Of a stretch of 64,000 nt of DNA, positions 54,110 through 63,201 are shown one piece after another. This DNA is from Streptomyces sp. 846.5 (lineage in GTDB: Bacteria; Actinomycetota; Actinomycetes; Streptomycetales; Streptomycetaceae): the NCBI RefSeq assembly GCF_004365705.1, contig NZ_SOBN01000003.1, forward strand, positions 1 through 64,000, given 5' to 3'. A model generated the notes under the pieces. The model ran no database searches. It saw only the letters and a list, made by a program, of their open reading frames with translations, and was not told the DNA's origin. Position numbers and translations under genes: made by a program. Within the stretch, counting starts at the first letter, position 1. Every line of letters starts with the position of its first letter.

Positions 54110-54144
54110 GGGTTCAACTCCTCAGGGGGCAGGCGGCGACGGAG

Positions 54145-55065
54145 TTACTGACGGCCCAGCTCGGCGCTGATCCGGCCGAGCTGCTCCAGGCGCTTCTCCA
54201 GCGAGGGGTGGGTGGAGAAGGCCTGGCTGGCGGCCTGGCGGGCGGAGACCGCCGGGGCGAAGTAGAAGGCGTTGAACGGCTGGGCCCGGCGCAGGTCCTG
54301 GGTGGGGATCGCCGCCATCTGGCCGCTGACCTTGGTGAGCGCGGAGGCCAGCGCCGAGGGGCGGCCGGTCAGCAGCGCGGCCGAGCGGTCGGCGGAGAGC
54401 TCGCGGTAGCGGGAGAGCAGCCGGGTCAGCAGGAAGCTGAGGGTGTAGACCACGGCGCTGACGCCGATGACGATCAGGGCCGCCACGGCGGTGTTGTCGC
54501 CGTCGCGGTCGTCCCGGCTGCTGAAGCCGCCGAACAGGCCGAACTGGAGTCCGACCCGGGTGATGATCCCGGCCAGCACGCCGAGGAAGCCGGCGATGGT
54601 CATCACCGCCACGTCCTTGTGCGCGACGTGCGACATCTCGTGTGCCAGCACACCCTCCAGCTCCTCCGGCTCCAGCCGGCGCAGCAGGCCGGTGGTGACG
54701 CACACCACAGCGTTCTTCTCGTTGCGCCCGGTGGCGAAGGCATTGGGGATGTCACTCTGCGCGACGGCGACCTTGGGCTTCTGCATGTCCGCCAGCGTGC
54801 AGAGCCGGTCCACGGTGCCGTGCAGCTCGGGGTAGTCCTCCGCGGAGACCTCGCGGGCGCCCATGCTGAAGGCCGCGATCTTGTCGCTGAACCAGAACTG
54901 GGCGATGAACAGGCCGCCGGCGATGATCACCACAAACGGCCAGGCGCCCTTCAACAGCACGATCAGTGCGCCCACGAACACGACGTACAGCAGGCCGATG
55001 AAGAACATCGTCAACAGCATCCGGCTCGTCAGCCCGCGGTCCGGTGCGAAGCGTGTCCTGGCCAT
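54145..55065 (-). CDS. htpX: HtpX-like zinc metalloprotease
   Basis: A 306-residue membrane protease of family M48 that degrades damaged membrane proteins. Two N-terminal helices (LLTMFFIGLLYVVFVGALIV, WPFVVIIAGGLFIAQFWF) and two more around residue 160-210 flank the active site. The zinc motif is GVLAHEMSHVAHKDV and the third ligand is the Glu in RYRELSADRSAALL. ARTRFAPDRGLTSRM is the usual actinobacterial start. It is the first gene of an operon with pspAB and DUF3097 and is divergent from hrcA, near the CIRCE element. Confidence 0.95.
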   Translation of the reverse strand: MARTRFAPDRGLTSRMLLTMFFIGLLYVVFVGALIVLLKGAWPFVVIIAGGLFIAQFWFSDKIAAFSMGAREVSAEDYPELHGTVDRLCTLADMQKPKVAVAQSDIPNAFATGRNEKNAVVCVTTGLLRRLEPEELEGVLAHEMSHVAHKDVAVMTIAGFLGVLAGIITRVGLQFGLFGGFSSRDDRDGDNTAVAALIVIGVSAVVYTLSFLLTRLLSRYRELSADRSAALLTGRPSALASALTKVSGQMAAIPTQDLRRAQPFNAFYFAPAVSARQAASQAFSTHPSLEKRLEQLGRISAELGRQ

Positions 55066-55190
55066 GGCCCCTCCTCGAAAATGTGCGTGCTATCCAATTC
55101 TGCCCTGTTCGGGCCTACCAACAGGTACGTACGGGACGGCCCAGGCGTTCCGGTCGCGCACCCTCGCGCCTTACACTGGCCGGACAGCTC

Positions 55191-55217
55191 CTGGCACTCC
55201 ATCATCCAGAGTGCCAG
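55191..55217. promoter_or_regulatory. CIRCE operator (HrcA binding site)
   Basis: CTGGCACTC (55191-55199), nine bases, GAGTGCCAG (55209-55217): an exact 9-9-9 inverted repeat that matches the CIRCE consensus TTAGCACTC-N9-GAGTGCTAA. It lies 62 bases before the hrcA start, so HrcA represses its own operon. It could also affect the divergent htpX. Confidence 0.92.
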
Positions 55218-55278
55218 TTCTGGCCCGAGTGTTCGGCCCGGCGCCCGGCAGGACCGGTAGGTAGGAGGTGCGTGCCCC

Positions 55279-56310
55279 GTGCTTGAGGAGCGCAAGCTCG
55301 ACGACCGCAAGCTCGCGGTTCTGCGTGCCATCGTCCAGGACTATGTCGGCACCGAGGAGCCGGTCGGTTCCAAAGCGTTGGTGGAACGGCACAACCTCGG
55401 CGTGTCGCCGGCCACGATCCGTAACGACATGGCGACGCTGGAGGACGAGGGCTACATTCACCAGCCGCACACCAGTGCGGGCCGGGTGCCGACCGACAAG
55501 GGCTACCGGCTCTTCGTCGACCGGCTCACCGAGGTGAAGCCGATGTCCGGGGCCGAGCGCCGGGCGATCGGCAGCTTCCTGGACCACGCCGTCGACCTGG
55601 ACGACGTGGTGGCCCGCACGGTACGGCTGCTGGCGCAGCTGACCCGGCAGGTCGCGGTGGTGCAGTACCCCTCGCTGTCCCGCTCCACGGTCCGCCACGT
55701 CGAACTGGTCGCGCTGACGCCGACCCGGCTGATGCTGGTGCTGATCACCGACACCGGACGGGTCGAGCAGCGGCTCATCGACTGCCCCACGGCCGTCGGC
55801 GAGACCGTCCTCGCGGATCTCCGCTCCCGGCTGAACACCAGGGCCGGCGGGCAGCGCTTCGTCGAGGTGCCGACCCTGCTCCAGGACCTGCCGGAGAGCT
55901 TCGACCGGGAGGACCGGGGCGCGGTCACGGCCGTCCTCAGCACCCTGTTCGAGGCGCTGGCCGAGCAGACCGAGGAGCGGGTCGTGATCGGCGGCTCGGC
56001 CAATCTGACCCGCTTCCCGCACGACTTCCCGCTCACCATCGCCCCCGTACTGGAGGCGCTGGAGGAACAGGTGGTCCTGCTGAAGCTGCTCGGGGAGACC
56101 GCCGACGCGGGCATGATGGTTCGGATCGGTCACGAGAACGCCTACGAAGGGCTGAATTCCACGTCGGTCGTGTCGGTGGGCTACGGTTCGGGCGACGAGA
56201 CCGTCGCCAAACTGGGCGTGGTCGGGCCGACGCGGATGGACTACCCGGGCACCATGGGCGCCGTCCGGGCGGTGGCACGATACGTCGGTCAGATCCTGGC
56301 TGCGTCCTGA
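55279..56310 (+). CDS. hrcA: heat-inducible transcription repressor HrcA
   Basis: A 343-residue repressor that binds CIRCE elements of chaperone genes and is kept active by GroEL. The winged helix has [20 protein letters not shown] and [20 protein letters not shown], followed by [20 protein letters not shown] and [15 protein letters not shown]. The GAF-like domain and the C-terminal [20 protein letters not shown] are typical. GTG at 55279. A CIRCE element lies upstream. It is 55 bases before dnaJ, the usual hrcA-dnaJ2 operon of actinobacteria. Confidence 0.97.
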   Translation: MLEERKLDDRKLAVLRAIVQDYVGTEEPVGSKALVERHNLGVSPATIRNDMATLEDEGYIHQPHTSAGRVPTDKGYRLFVDRLTEVKPMSGAERRAIGSFLDHAVDLDDVVARTVRLLAQLTRQVAVVQYPSLSRSTVRHVELVALTPTRLMLVLITDTGRVEQRLIDCPTAVGETVLADLRSRLNTRAGGQRFVEVPTLLQDLPESFDREDRGAVTAVLSTLFEALAEQTEERVVIGGSANLTRFPHDFPLTIAPVLEALEEQVVLLKLLGETADAGMMVRIGHENAYEGLNSTSVVSVGYGSGDETVAKLGVVGPTRMDYPGTMGAVRAVARYVGQILAAS

Positions 56311-56365
56311 GCAGTCCTGAAGCCCTCGAAACAGCCCTGGAAACGAAGACAAGCGGAGCATTTTG

Positions 56366-57511
56366 GTGGCCACGGACTACTACGCGGTACTCGGCGTCCG
56401 GCGTGACGCGGGTCAGGACGAGATCAAGAAGGCGTTCCGCCGGCTGGCGCGCGAGCTCCACCCGGACGTCAACCCCGACCCGAAGACACAGGAGCGGTTC
56501 AAGGAGATCAACGCCGCCTACGAGGTCCTCTCGGACCCCAACAAGCGGCAGGTCTACGACCTCGGCGGCGATCCGCTCTCCGCGAGCGGCGGCGGCGCGG
56601 GCCCCGGCGGCTTCGGTGCGGGGGCGGGCTTCGGCTTCAGCGACATCATGGACGCCTTCTTCGGCGCGTCCGGGGGCCAGCGCGGGCCGCGCTCGCGCAC
56701 CCGGCGCGGCCAGGACGCGATGATCCGGATCGACATCGACCTCGAAGAGGCCGCGTTCGGCACCACCAAGGACATCCAGGTCGACACCGCCGTCGTCTGC
56801 ACCACCTGCAACGGCGAGGGCGCGGCCCCGGGCACCTCCGCGCAGACCTGTGACATGTGTCGCGGTCGCGGCGAGGTGTCCCAGGTCACCCGGTCCTTCC
56901 TGGGCCAGGTCATGACCTCCCGCCCCTGCCCGCAGTGCCAGGGCTTCGGCACCGTCGTGCCCACCCCCTGCCCGGAGTGCGCCGGCGACGGCCGGGTCCG
57001 CGCGCGGCGCACGCTGACCGTCAAGATCCCGGCCGGCGTCGACAACGGCACCCGGATCCAGCTCGCGGGCGAGGGCGAGGTCGGCCCCGGCGGCGGCCCG
57101 GCCGGCGACCTCTACGTCGAGATCAGCGAGAACGCCCACTCCACCTTCCAGCGCCGCGGCGACGACCTGCACTGCACGGTCACCCTGCCGATGACGGCGG
57201 CGGCGCTCGGCACCAAGGTCCCGCTGGAGACCCTGGACGGCACCGTCGAGATCGACGTCCGGCCCGGCACCCAGTCCGGCCAGTCCATCCCGCTGCACGG
57301 ACGCGGCATCACCCATCTGCGCGGCGGCGGACGCGGCGACCTGATAGTGCACGTCGAGGTGCAGACGCCCAACAAGCTCGACCCCGAGCAGGAGGAGCTG
57401 CTGCGGCGGCTGGCCAAGCTGCGCGGCGAGGAGCGCCCCAAGGGGACCTTCGCGCCCGGGCAGCAGGGCCTGTTCTCCCGCCTGAAGGACGCCTTCAACG
57501 GTCGCGCCTGA
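56366..57511 (+). CDS. dnaJ: chaperone protein DnaJ (dnaJ2)
   Basis: About 381 residues from the GTG at 56366, with GCGGAG before it. The J domain runs from DYYAVLGVRRDAGQDEIKKA with HPD in ELHPDVNPD. A Gly/Phe-rich linker follows (GGGAGPGGFGAGAGFGFSD). Four zinc motifs are CTTCNGEG, CDMCRGRG, CPQCQGFG and CPECAGDG. The C-terminal substrate domains end RLKDAFNGRA. It stimulates DnaK and is likely heat-induced through HrcA. It is the second gene of hrcA-dnaJ-rsmE. Confidence 0.97.
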   Translation: MATDYYAVLGVRRDAGQDEIKKAFRRLARELHPDVNPDPKTQERFKEINAAYEVLSDPNKRQVYDLGGDPLSASGGGAGPGGFGAGAGFGFSDIMDAFFGASGGQRGPRSRTRRGQDAMIRIDIDLEEAAFGTTKDIQVDTAVVCTTCNGEGAAPGTSAQTCDMCRGRGEVSQVTRSFLGQVMTSRPCPQCQGFGTVVPTPCPECAGDGRVRARRTLTVKIPAGVDNGTRIQLAGEGEVGPGGGPAGDLYVEISENAHSTFQRRGDDLHCTVTLPMTAAALGTKVPLETLDGTVEIDVRPGTQSGQSIPLHGRGITHLRGGGRGDLIVHVEVQTPNKLDPEQEELLRRLAKLRGEERPKGTFAPGQQGLFSRLKDAFNGRA

Positions 57512-57545
57512 GCGCCCGTCAGCACAGTTCTGGAGTAGGTACGGC

Positions 57546-58289
57546 ATGACAGCCCCGGTGTTCGTCGTCGACAGCGCGCAGCTGGCCCCGGTCGGGGCGG
57601 TGGTGCGGCTGGACGGCCCCGAGGGCCGTCATGCCGTCGCCGTACGCAGGCTCACCGTCGGCGAGCCGGTGGTGCTCGCGGACGGCGCGGGAGCGGCCGT
57701 CTCGGGCTCGGTGGTGGGGGTGGTCGGCAAGGACGTGCTGGAGGTCCGGGTCGACGCGCTGCTCGCCGAACCCGAGCCCGCGGTGCGGGTGGTGGTGGTC
57801 CAGGCGCTGCCCAAGGGCGACCGCGGGGAGCTCGCGGTCGAGCTGATGACCGAGGCGGGCGTGGACGAGGTGGTGCCCTGGGCGGCCTCGCGCTGCATCA
57901 CCCAGTGGAAGGGCGAGCGGGGGGCCAAGGCCCTGGCCAAGTGGCGCGCCACGGCACGGGAGGCGGGCAAGCAGTCCCGCCGCCTCCGCTTTCCGGTGGT
58001 CCGCGACCCGATGACCACCCGTCAGGTCGCCGAACTCCTCTCCGGCGCGGCCCTGGCCGGGGTCCTCCACGAGGAGGGCTCCCAACCCCTCGCCACCGCA
58101 GAACTCCCCACCAAGGGCGACATCATCCTGGTGGTAGGCCCCGAAGGCGGCGTCTCCCCCGACGAGCTCGCCCTCTTCGCCGCCGCCGGCGCACCCCCCT
58201 ACCGCCTGGGCCCCTCCGTCCTCCGCACCTCCACGGCAGGCGTGGCGGCAGGCTCCGTCCTCCTGTCCCGCACCGGGCGCTGGGCCTAG
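57546..58289 (+). CDS. rsmE: 16S rRNA (uracil(1498)-N(3))-methyltransferase
   Basis: A 247-residue SPOUT-family enzyme that methylates U1498 of 16S rRNA. The N-terminal PUA-like domain includes VRLDGPEGRHAVAVRRL. The knot region has VVVVQALPKGDRGELAVELM, TEAGVDEVVPWAASRC, DIILVVGPEGGVSPDELALF and LGPSVLRTSTAGVAAGSVLL, all diagnostic. It begins 34 bases after dnaJ and ends before a long intergenic hairpin repeat. Confidence 0.96.
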   Translation: MTAPVFVVDSAQLAPVGAVVRLDGPEGRHAVAVRRLTVGEPVVLADGAGAAVSGSVVGVVGKDVLEVRVDALLAEPEPAVRVVVVQALPKGDRGELAVELMTEAGVDEVVPWAASRCITQWKGERGAKALAKWRATAREAGKQSRRLRFPVVRDPMTTRQVAELLSGAALAGVLHEEGSQPLATAELPTKGDIILVVGPEGGVSPDELALFAAAGAPPYRLGPSVLRTSTAGVAAGSVLLSRTGRWA

Positions 58290-58319
58290 AGCACCCCTGA
58301 CGGACCGTAGTTGGCTGGC

Positions 58320-58394
58320 CGCGCAGTTCCCCGCGCCCCCAGACGTTTGCAACTGGCCCAGTTGCACATCCTCAGGGGCGCGGGGAACTGCGCG
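58320..58394. repeat. long intergenic hairpin repeat, copy 1
   Basis: Twenty-base arms (58320-58339, 58375-58394; core GCAGTTCCCCGCGCCCC and its complement) are exact inverted repeats. They enclose a smaller hairpin GCAACTG-GCCC-AGTTGC. A second copy lies at 61785-61878 after the next gene. This GTTCCCCGCGCC type of palindrome is very common between genes in streptomycetes. It may act as a terminator or RNA end-protector. Confidence 0.85.
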
Positions 58395-58498
58395 AGAACC
58401 CCCCTCCAACCCGCACCTTCCCGCCATCCTGAACCCCCTCCCCGCCGTCACCCAAAAACCGCGCTCCACTGTCCGGGGTGACAGCTAGGGTGACCCGC

Positions 58499-61400
58499 GT
58501 GACTCAAGCCGACAGCTACCTCCGTTACCCCCACGTCCAAGCTGACCTGGTCACCTTCGTGGCCGAGGACGACGTCTGGCTCGCCCCGGTGGCCGGTGGC
58601 CGCGCCTGGCGGGTGAGTGCCGACCAGGTCCCCGTGGCCCGCCCACGGATCTCGCCGGACGGCGAGTGGATCGCCTGGGCCTCGACCCGGGACGGCGCAC
58701 CGGAGGTGCACCTCGCACCGGCCGACGGCGGCCCCTCGCGGCGGCTGACCTACTGGGGCAGCCAGCAGACCACCGTGCTGGGCTGGACCGCCGACGGCGA
58801 GGTCCTCGCCCTGAGCTCGGTCGGCCGGATGTCGCGCGCCCACCCCTGGGCCTACGCCGTCCCCCTGGACGGCGGCCCGGCCCGGGAACTGCAGTACGGC
58901 CGCGTCGGCGGCGTCGCCGCCGAACCCGGCGGGGAGCGCGTCCTGCTGTCCAGCGCCGGGATGGGTCGCGAGCCCGCGCACTGGAAGCGCTACCGGGGCG
59001 GCACCGCCGGCAAGCTGTGGATCGGCACCGAGGGCGACTTCAGTCGCCTGCACGCCGACCTCGACGGCCGCGCCAACATCGACTCCCCGATGTGGGTCGG
59101 CGACCGCGTCGCGTTCCTCAGCGACCACGACGGAGTCGCCCAGCTGTGGTCCAGCCTGCCCGACGGGTCCGACCTCACCCGCCACAGCGACCACGAGTTC
59201 TACGCCCGCAACGCCTCCACCGACGGCGCCCGGGTGGTCTACCACAGCGGCGGCGAGCTCTACCTGGTCGAGAGCCTGACGGACGGCGCCCCGCCCCGCC
59301 GCCTGGACATCCGCCTCGGCGGCCCCCGGGTCGACCGCCAGCCGTACCCGATCAACGCCGCCCGCCACCTCGGGCACGTCTCCCCGGACGCCGGGGCCCG
59401 GGCCAGCGTCATCGAGGTCCGCGGCAGCATCCACCAGGTCACCCACCGGGACGGACCGGCGCGCACGCTCTCCGCCACGCCGGGCGTGCGCAACCGTCTG
59501 CCCCACATGCTTCCTGACGGCGGGTCGGTCTGGGTCACCGACGCCGAGGGCGAGGACGGGCTGGAGTTCTCCGACGGCCGCCGGGTCGCCGTCGGCGCCC
59601 TGGGCCGGGTCGAGGAGCTCACCGCCTCCCCGGACGGCGCCACCCTCGCCGTGGCCAACCGTGACGGCCTGGTGCTGCTCGTCACCGTCGCCGACGGCGC
59701 CGTACGCGAACTGGACCGCAGCGGCGCCGCGCAGGCCAGCGGCCTCGCCTTCGCGCCGGACTCGCAGTGGCTGGTCTGGTCCCACTCGACCAACTCCGAG
59801 GAGGTGCCCCGCCAGCTGCGGCTGGCCCAGCTCCCCGAGGGCACCGTCACCGAGCTGACCCCGCCCCGCTTCAACGACTACGCGCCGACCTTCACCACCG
59901 ACGGCAAGCACCTCGCCTTCCTGTCGATGCGCGACTTCGACCCGGTCTACGACGAGCACGTCTTCGACCTGTCCTTCCCGCTCGCCTGCCGCCCCTACCT
60001 GCTGACCCTGGCGGCGGACACGCTCTCGCCGTTCGGCCCGCAGCCGCTGGGCCGGGCCCTGGGCAAGGGCGACGACAAGGGCGACGCCCCCGACGCCGAC
60101 GCCGGCGCATCCGCCAAGGACGCGGGCGAGGACGCCGCCGACAGCTCCGCCGACGACATCGACGCGGACGCCCCCGACCGCACCCGGCTCGACCTGGAGG
60201 GCCTCTCCGACCGGATCGTCCCCTTCCCGGTGTCCAGCGGCCGCTACACCCATCTGCGCGCCGTCAAGGGCGGTGTGGTGTGGCTGGAGCACCCGCTCAC
60301 CGGTGAGCTGGGCAACGCCAAGGCCACCCCGGAGGGCGAGGCCGAGCGCAGCAGCCTGGAGCGGTTCGACTTCGGCACCCGCCGGGCCGAGACCCTGGTC
60401 GACGAGCTGGACCGGTTCGCCGTCAGCGGCGACGGCAGCCGCCTCGCCGTGGTCGACCGCGGCGACCTGCGGATCGTCCCGGCCGACCGCAGGGTCGGCA
60501 AGGACGAGCAGGACGACGCCGTGACCGTGGACCTCTCCCGGGTCCGGGTCACCATCGACCCCGCCGCCGAGTGGCGGCAGATGTTCGACGAGACCGCCCG
60601 GCTGATGCGCGACAACTTCTGGCGCGTCGACATGAACGGCATCGACTGGACCGGCATCCAGGCCCGCTACCGCCCGCTGGTGGAACGGGTCGGCAGCCAC
60701 AGCGACCTGGTCGACCTGCTCTGGGAGCTGCAGGCCGAGCCGGGCACCTCGCACGCCTACGTCCAGCCGGCCGGCCAGGGCGTTGCGGGCAACCGCCGCC
60801 AGGGGCTGCTCGGCGCGGACCTGGTCCGCGACCCGGCCGGGGTCTGGCGGGTCGCCAGGGTGCTGCCCGGCGAGTCCTCCGACCCGGCGGCCCGCTCGCC
60901 GCTCGGCGCGCCCGGCGTCAGTGTCCGGGCCGGTGAGTCGGTGCTGGCCGTGGACGGCGTCCCGGTGGACAGCACCGCAGGGCCCGGCCCGCTGCTGGTC
61001 GGCACGGCTGGCAAGCCGGTCGAACTGACGATCGGTCAGGCTGACGGCGCCGGGGAGGCCACCCGGACCGTCGTGGTGCTCCCGCTCGCCACCGAGGAGC
61101 CGCTGCGCTACCACGACTGGGTGGCCGGCCGCCGGGCCCATGTCCGCGAGCAGTCCGGCGGGCGCCTCGGCTACCTGCACGTCCCCGACATGGTGGCCAA
61201 CGGCTGGGCGCAGATCCACCGCGACCTGCGCGCCGAGATGGCCAGGGAGGGCCTGATCGTGGACGTCCGGGAGAACCGTGGCGGCCACACCTCGCAGCTG
61301 ATCATCGAGAAGCTCAACCGCCGGATCGTCGGCTGGGACCTGGTCCGCACCAGCCCGCCGGTCGCCTACCCGATGGACGCCCCGCGCGGCCCGCTGGTGT

Positions 61401-61753
61401 CGGTGGCCGACGAGTTCGCCGGGTCGGACGGCGACATCGTCAACGCCGCGTTCCAGGCGCTGAAGCTGGGCCCGGTGGTCGGCGTGCGCACCTGGGGCGG
61501 GGTCATCGGCATCGACGGCCGCTACTCCCTGGTGGACGGCACCGGGGTCACCCAGCCCCGCTATGCCTTCTGGCTGGACGGCTACGGCTTCGGGGTGGAG
61601 AACCACGGCATCGACCCCGACATCGAGGTGGTCTGCACCCCGCAGGACTGGGCCGCCCGCCGCGACCCCCAGCTCGACGAGGCCGTCCGCACGGCGCTCG
61701 CCGCGTTGGAGCGGAGCCCGGCTGCGGTGCCGCCGCCCATTCCGGGGCTGTAG
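58499..61753 (+). CDS. tricorn-like S41 serine protease with beta-propeller and PDZ domains
   Basis: About 1084 residues. The N-terminal two thirds form WD40/PD40-type beta-propellers (RISPDGEWIAWASTRDGAPE, EELTASPDGATLAVANRDGL, DYAPTFTTDGKHLAFLSMRD). An acidic insert of about 35 residues (GDDKGDAPDADAGASAKDAG) interrupts the second propeller. A C1 helical domain, a PDZ domain (LGAPGVSVRAGESVLAVDGV) and the S41 catalytic part follow: the His in EPGTSHAYVQP and the nucleophile Ser in VADEFAGSDGD. It trims oligopeptides in the cytoplasm. The GTG at 58499 is preferred as a leaderless start (TAGGGT box eight bases before); GTG at 58478 is possible. Confidence 0.93.
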   Translation: MTQADSYLRYPHVQADLVTFVAEDDVWLAPVAGGRAWRVSADQVPVARPRISPDGEWIAWASTRDGAPEVHLAPADGGPSRRLTYWGSQQTTVLGWTADGEVLALSSVGRMSRAHPWAYAVPLDGGPARELQYGRVGGVAAEPGGERVLLSSAGMGREPAHWKRYRGGTAGKLWIGTEGDFSRLHADLDGRANIDSPMWVGDRVAFLSDHDGVAQLWSSLPDGSDLTRHSDHEFYARNASTDGARVVYHSGGELYLVESLTDGAPPRRLDIRLGGPRVDRQPYPINAARHLGHVSPDAGARASVIEVRGSIHQVTHRDGPARTLSATPGVRNRLPHMLPDGGSVWVTDAEGEDGLEFSDGRRVAVGALGRVEELTASPDGATLAVANRDGLVLLVTVADGAVRELDRSGAAQASGLAFAPDSQWLVWSHSTNSEEVPRQLRLAQLPEGTVTELTPPRFNDYAPTFTTDGKHLAFLSMRDFDPVYDEHVFDLSFPLACRPYLLTLAADTLSPFGPQPLGRALGKGDDKGDAPDADAGASAKDAGEDAADSSADDIDADAPDRTRLDLEGLSDRIVPFPVSSGRYTHLRAVKGGVVWLEHPLTGELGNAKATPEGEAERSSLERFDFGTRRAETLVDELDRFAVSGDGSRLAVVDRGDLRIVPADRRVGKDEQDDAVTVDLSRVRVTIDPAAEWRQMFDETARLMRDNFWRVDMNGIDWTGIQARYRPLVERVGSHSDLVDLLWELQAEPGTSHAYVQPAGQGVAGNRRQGLLGADLVRDPAGVWRVARVLPGESSDPAARSPLGAPGVSVRAGESVLAVDGVPVDSTAGPGPLLVGTAGKPVELTIGQADGAGEATRTVVVLPLATEEPLRYHDWVAGRRAHVREQSGGRLGYLHVPDMVANGWAQIHRDLRAEMAREGLIVDVRENRGGHTSQLIIEKLNRRIVGWDLVRTSPPVAYPMDAPRGPLVSVADEFAGSDGDIVNAAFQALKLGPVVGVRTWGGVIGIDGRYSLVDGTGVTQPRYAFWLDGYGFGVENHGIDPDIEVVCTPQDWAARRDPQLDEAVRTALAALERSPAAVPPPIPGL

Positions 61754-61784
61754 GGCCTGTTTCTGGCTGCGGGCTGTGCGTGGT

Positions 61785-61878
61785 TTGTCGCGCAGTTCCC
61801 CGCGCCCCTGGGTAGGTGCAACTGACCCACAGCGGGTGAGTTGCAGCCCCCTCAGGGGCGCGGGGAACTGCGCGACAA
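61785..61878. repeat. long intergenic hairpin repeat, copy 2
   Basis: Twenty-six-base arms (61785-61810, 61853-61878) are exact inverted repeats sharing the 20-base core of copy 1. The centre again has GCAACT and AGTTGC halves. It lies 31 bases after the protease stop. Confidence 0.87.
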
Positions 61879-61959
61879 GCCCGCTACGGCAGGTCGTTCG
61901 CCCACGGGGCGATCCCCCCGCCCCGCAACGGGGTTGACCGGCCGGTTAGGGTCAGCGGC

Positions 61960-63201
61960 ATGGCTGAAGACACTCCGCTGATACGCAGTCTGCGCTCCGC
62001 CGTCGAGGCGGCCCCGGCGGATGTTCCGCTGCGCCTGCATCTCGCGGCGCTGCTGCTGGACGACGGCGAGTCCGATCAGGCCGTCACCCAGATCGCCGCG
62101 GCGCTCCAGCACGAGCCCGGGAGCGCCGAGGCAAGGAAGTTGATGCTGCGCGCGATGGGCGCGCCCGCGCCCGACACCGTGCCCCCGCCGTCGCCGACGG
62201 AACCGCCACCCGTCGTCTCCTTCGACTGGGCCTCGGCCGAGCAGCAGCTCAGCGACACGGTCCAGCCCCGCTTCGTCGAGCCCGCCGCGGCCGACGGCGA
62301 GGACGACCCCGGCGACGAGCCGGCCTGGGACATCGAGAGCAGCCACGTCGTCCTCGCCGACGTCGGCGGCATGACCGAGGTCAAGAAGCGGCTCGAAGCG
62401 GCCTTCCTCGCCCCCATGCGCAACCCCGAACTCCGGCGCCTGTACGGCAAGTCACTCCGCGGCGGCCTGCTCCTCTATGGCCCGCCGGGCTGCGGCAAGA
62501 CCTTCATCGCCCGTGCCGTGGCAGGGGAGTTGGGCGCGAAGTTCCTCTCCGTCAGCCTCAGCGACATCCTCGACATGTACATCGGCCAGTCCGAGCGCAA
62601 CCTCCACGACGTCTTCGCCGCCGCCCGCGCCAACGCGCCCTGCGTGGTCTTCCTGGACGAGATCGACGCCGTCGGCGGCAAGCGCAGCAGCATGCGCCAC
62701 AACGCCATGCGCGGCACCGTCAACCAGCTGCTGCTGGAGCTCGACGGCGCACAGTACGACAACGACGGCGTCTTCGTCCTCGCCGCCACCAACTCGCCCT
62801 GGGACGTGGACACCGCGCTGCGACGCCCGGGCCGGCTTGACCGCACCCTGCTGGTGCTCCCGCCGGACCAGGAGGCCCGCGAGTCCATCCTGCGCTACCA
62901 CCTGAGGGACCGTCCGATCGAGGGCGTCGAGCTCGCCAAGCTGGCGAAGAAGACCGACGGCTGGTCCGGCGCCGACCTGGCCCATCTCTGCGAGACGGCC
63001 GCGGAGGCCGCCCTGCTGGACTCCGCCGCCAGCGGCAGGGTCCGCATGATCGGAATGCCCGACCTGCTGGCCGCGGCCAAGGAGGTCAAGCCCTCCATCG
63101 AGTCCTGGTTCACCGCGGCCCGGAACGTCGCCATGTTCGCCAACGAGGGCGGCACCTACGACGAACTGCTGGCCTTCCTGAAGCGGACCCGCCGCCTGTG
63201 A
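61960..63201 (+). CDS. AAA-type ATPase with N-terminal TPR-like segment
   Basis: A 413-residue protein. Residues 1-65 resemble one TPR-like helical pair (VPLRLHLAALLLDDGESDQA). A Pro-rich acidic linker follows, then a single CDC48/FtsH-like AAA domain. Walker A is LLYGPPGCGKTFIARAVAGE, Walker B CVVFLDEIDAVGG, the sensor ATNSPWDVDTAL and arginine finger RRPGRLDRTLLVLP. There is no protease or membrane segment. It overlaps the next TPR gene by GTGA, so they work together, perhaps as an unfoldase with its substrate receptor. Confidence 0.93.
   Translation: MAEDTPLIRSLRSAVEAAPADVPLRLHLAALLLDDGESDQAVTQIAAALQHEPGSAEARKLMLRAMGAPAPDTVPPPSPTEPPPVVSFDWASAEQQLSDTVQPRFVEPAAADGEDDPGDEPAWDIESSHVVLADVGGMTEVKKRLEAAFLAPMRNPELRRLYGKSLRGGLLLYGPPGCGKTFIARAVAGELGAKFLSVSLSDILDMYIGQSERNLHDVFAAARANAPCVVFLDEIDAVGGKRSSMRHNAMRGTVNQLLLELDGAQYDNDGVFVLAATNSPWDVDTALRRPGRLDRTLLVLPPDQEARESILRYHLRDRPIEGVELAKLAKKTDGWSGADLAHLCETAAEAALLDSAASGRVRMIGMPDLLAAAKEVKPSIESWFTAARNVAMFANEGGTYDELLAFLKRTRRL

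Noticed and set aside
58320-58394. insertion-sequence end or transposon remnant
   Set aside because: No transposase and no target duplication; the nested palindrome and second copy fit a streptomycete intergenic repeat.
58448-61606. 1052-codon frame antisense to the tricorn-like protease
   Set aside because: Shadow of a strongly GC-biased gene; it has no ribosome-binding site and no domain.
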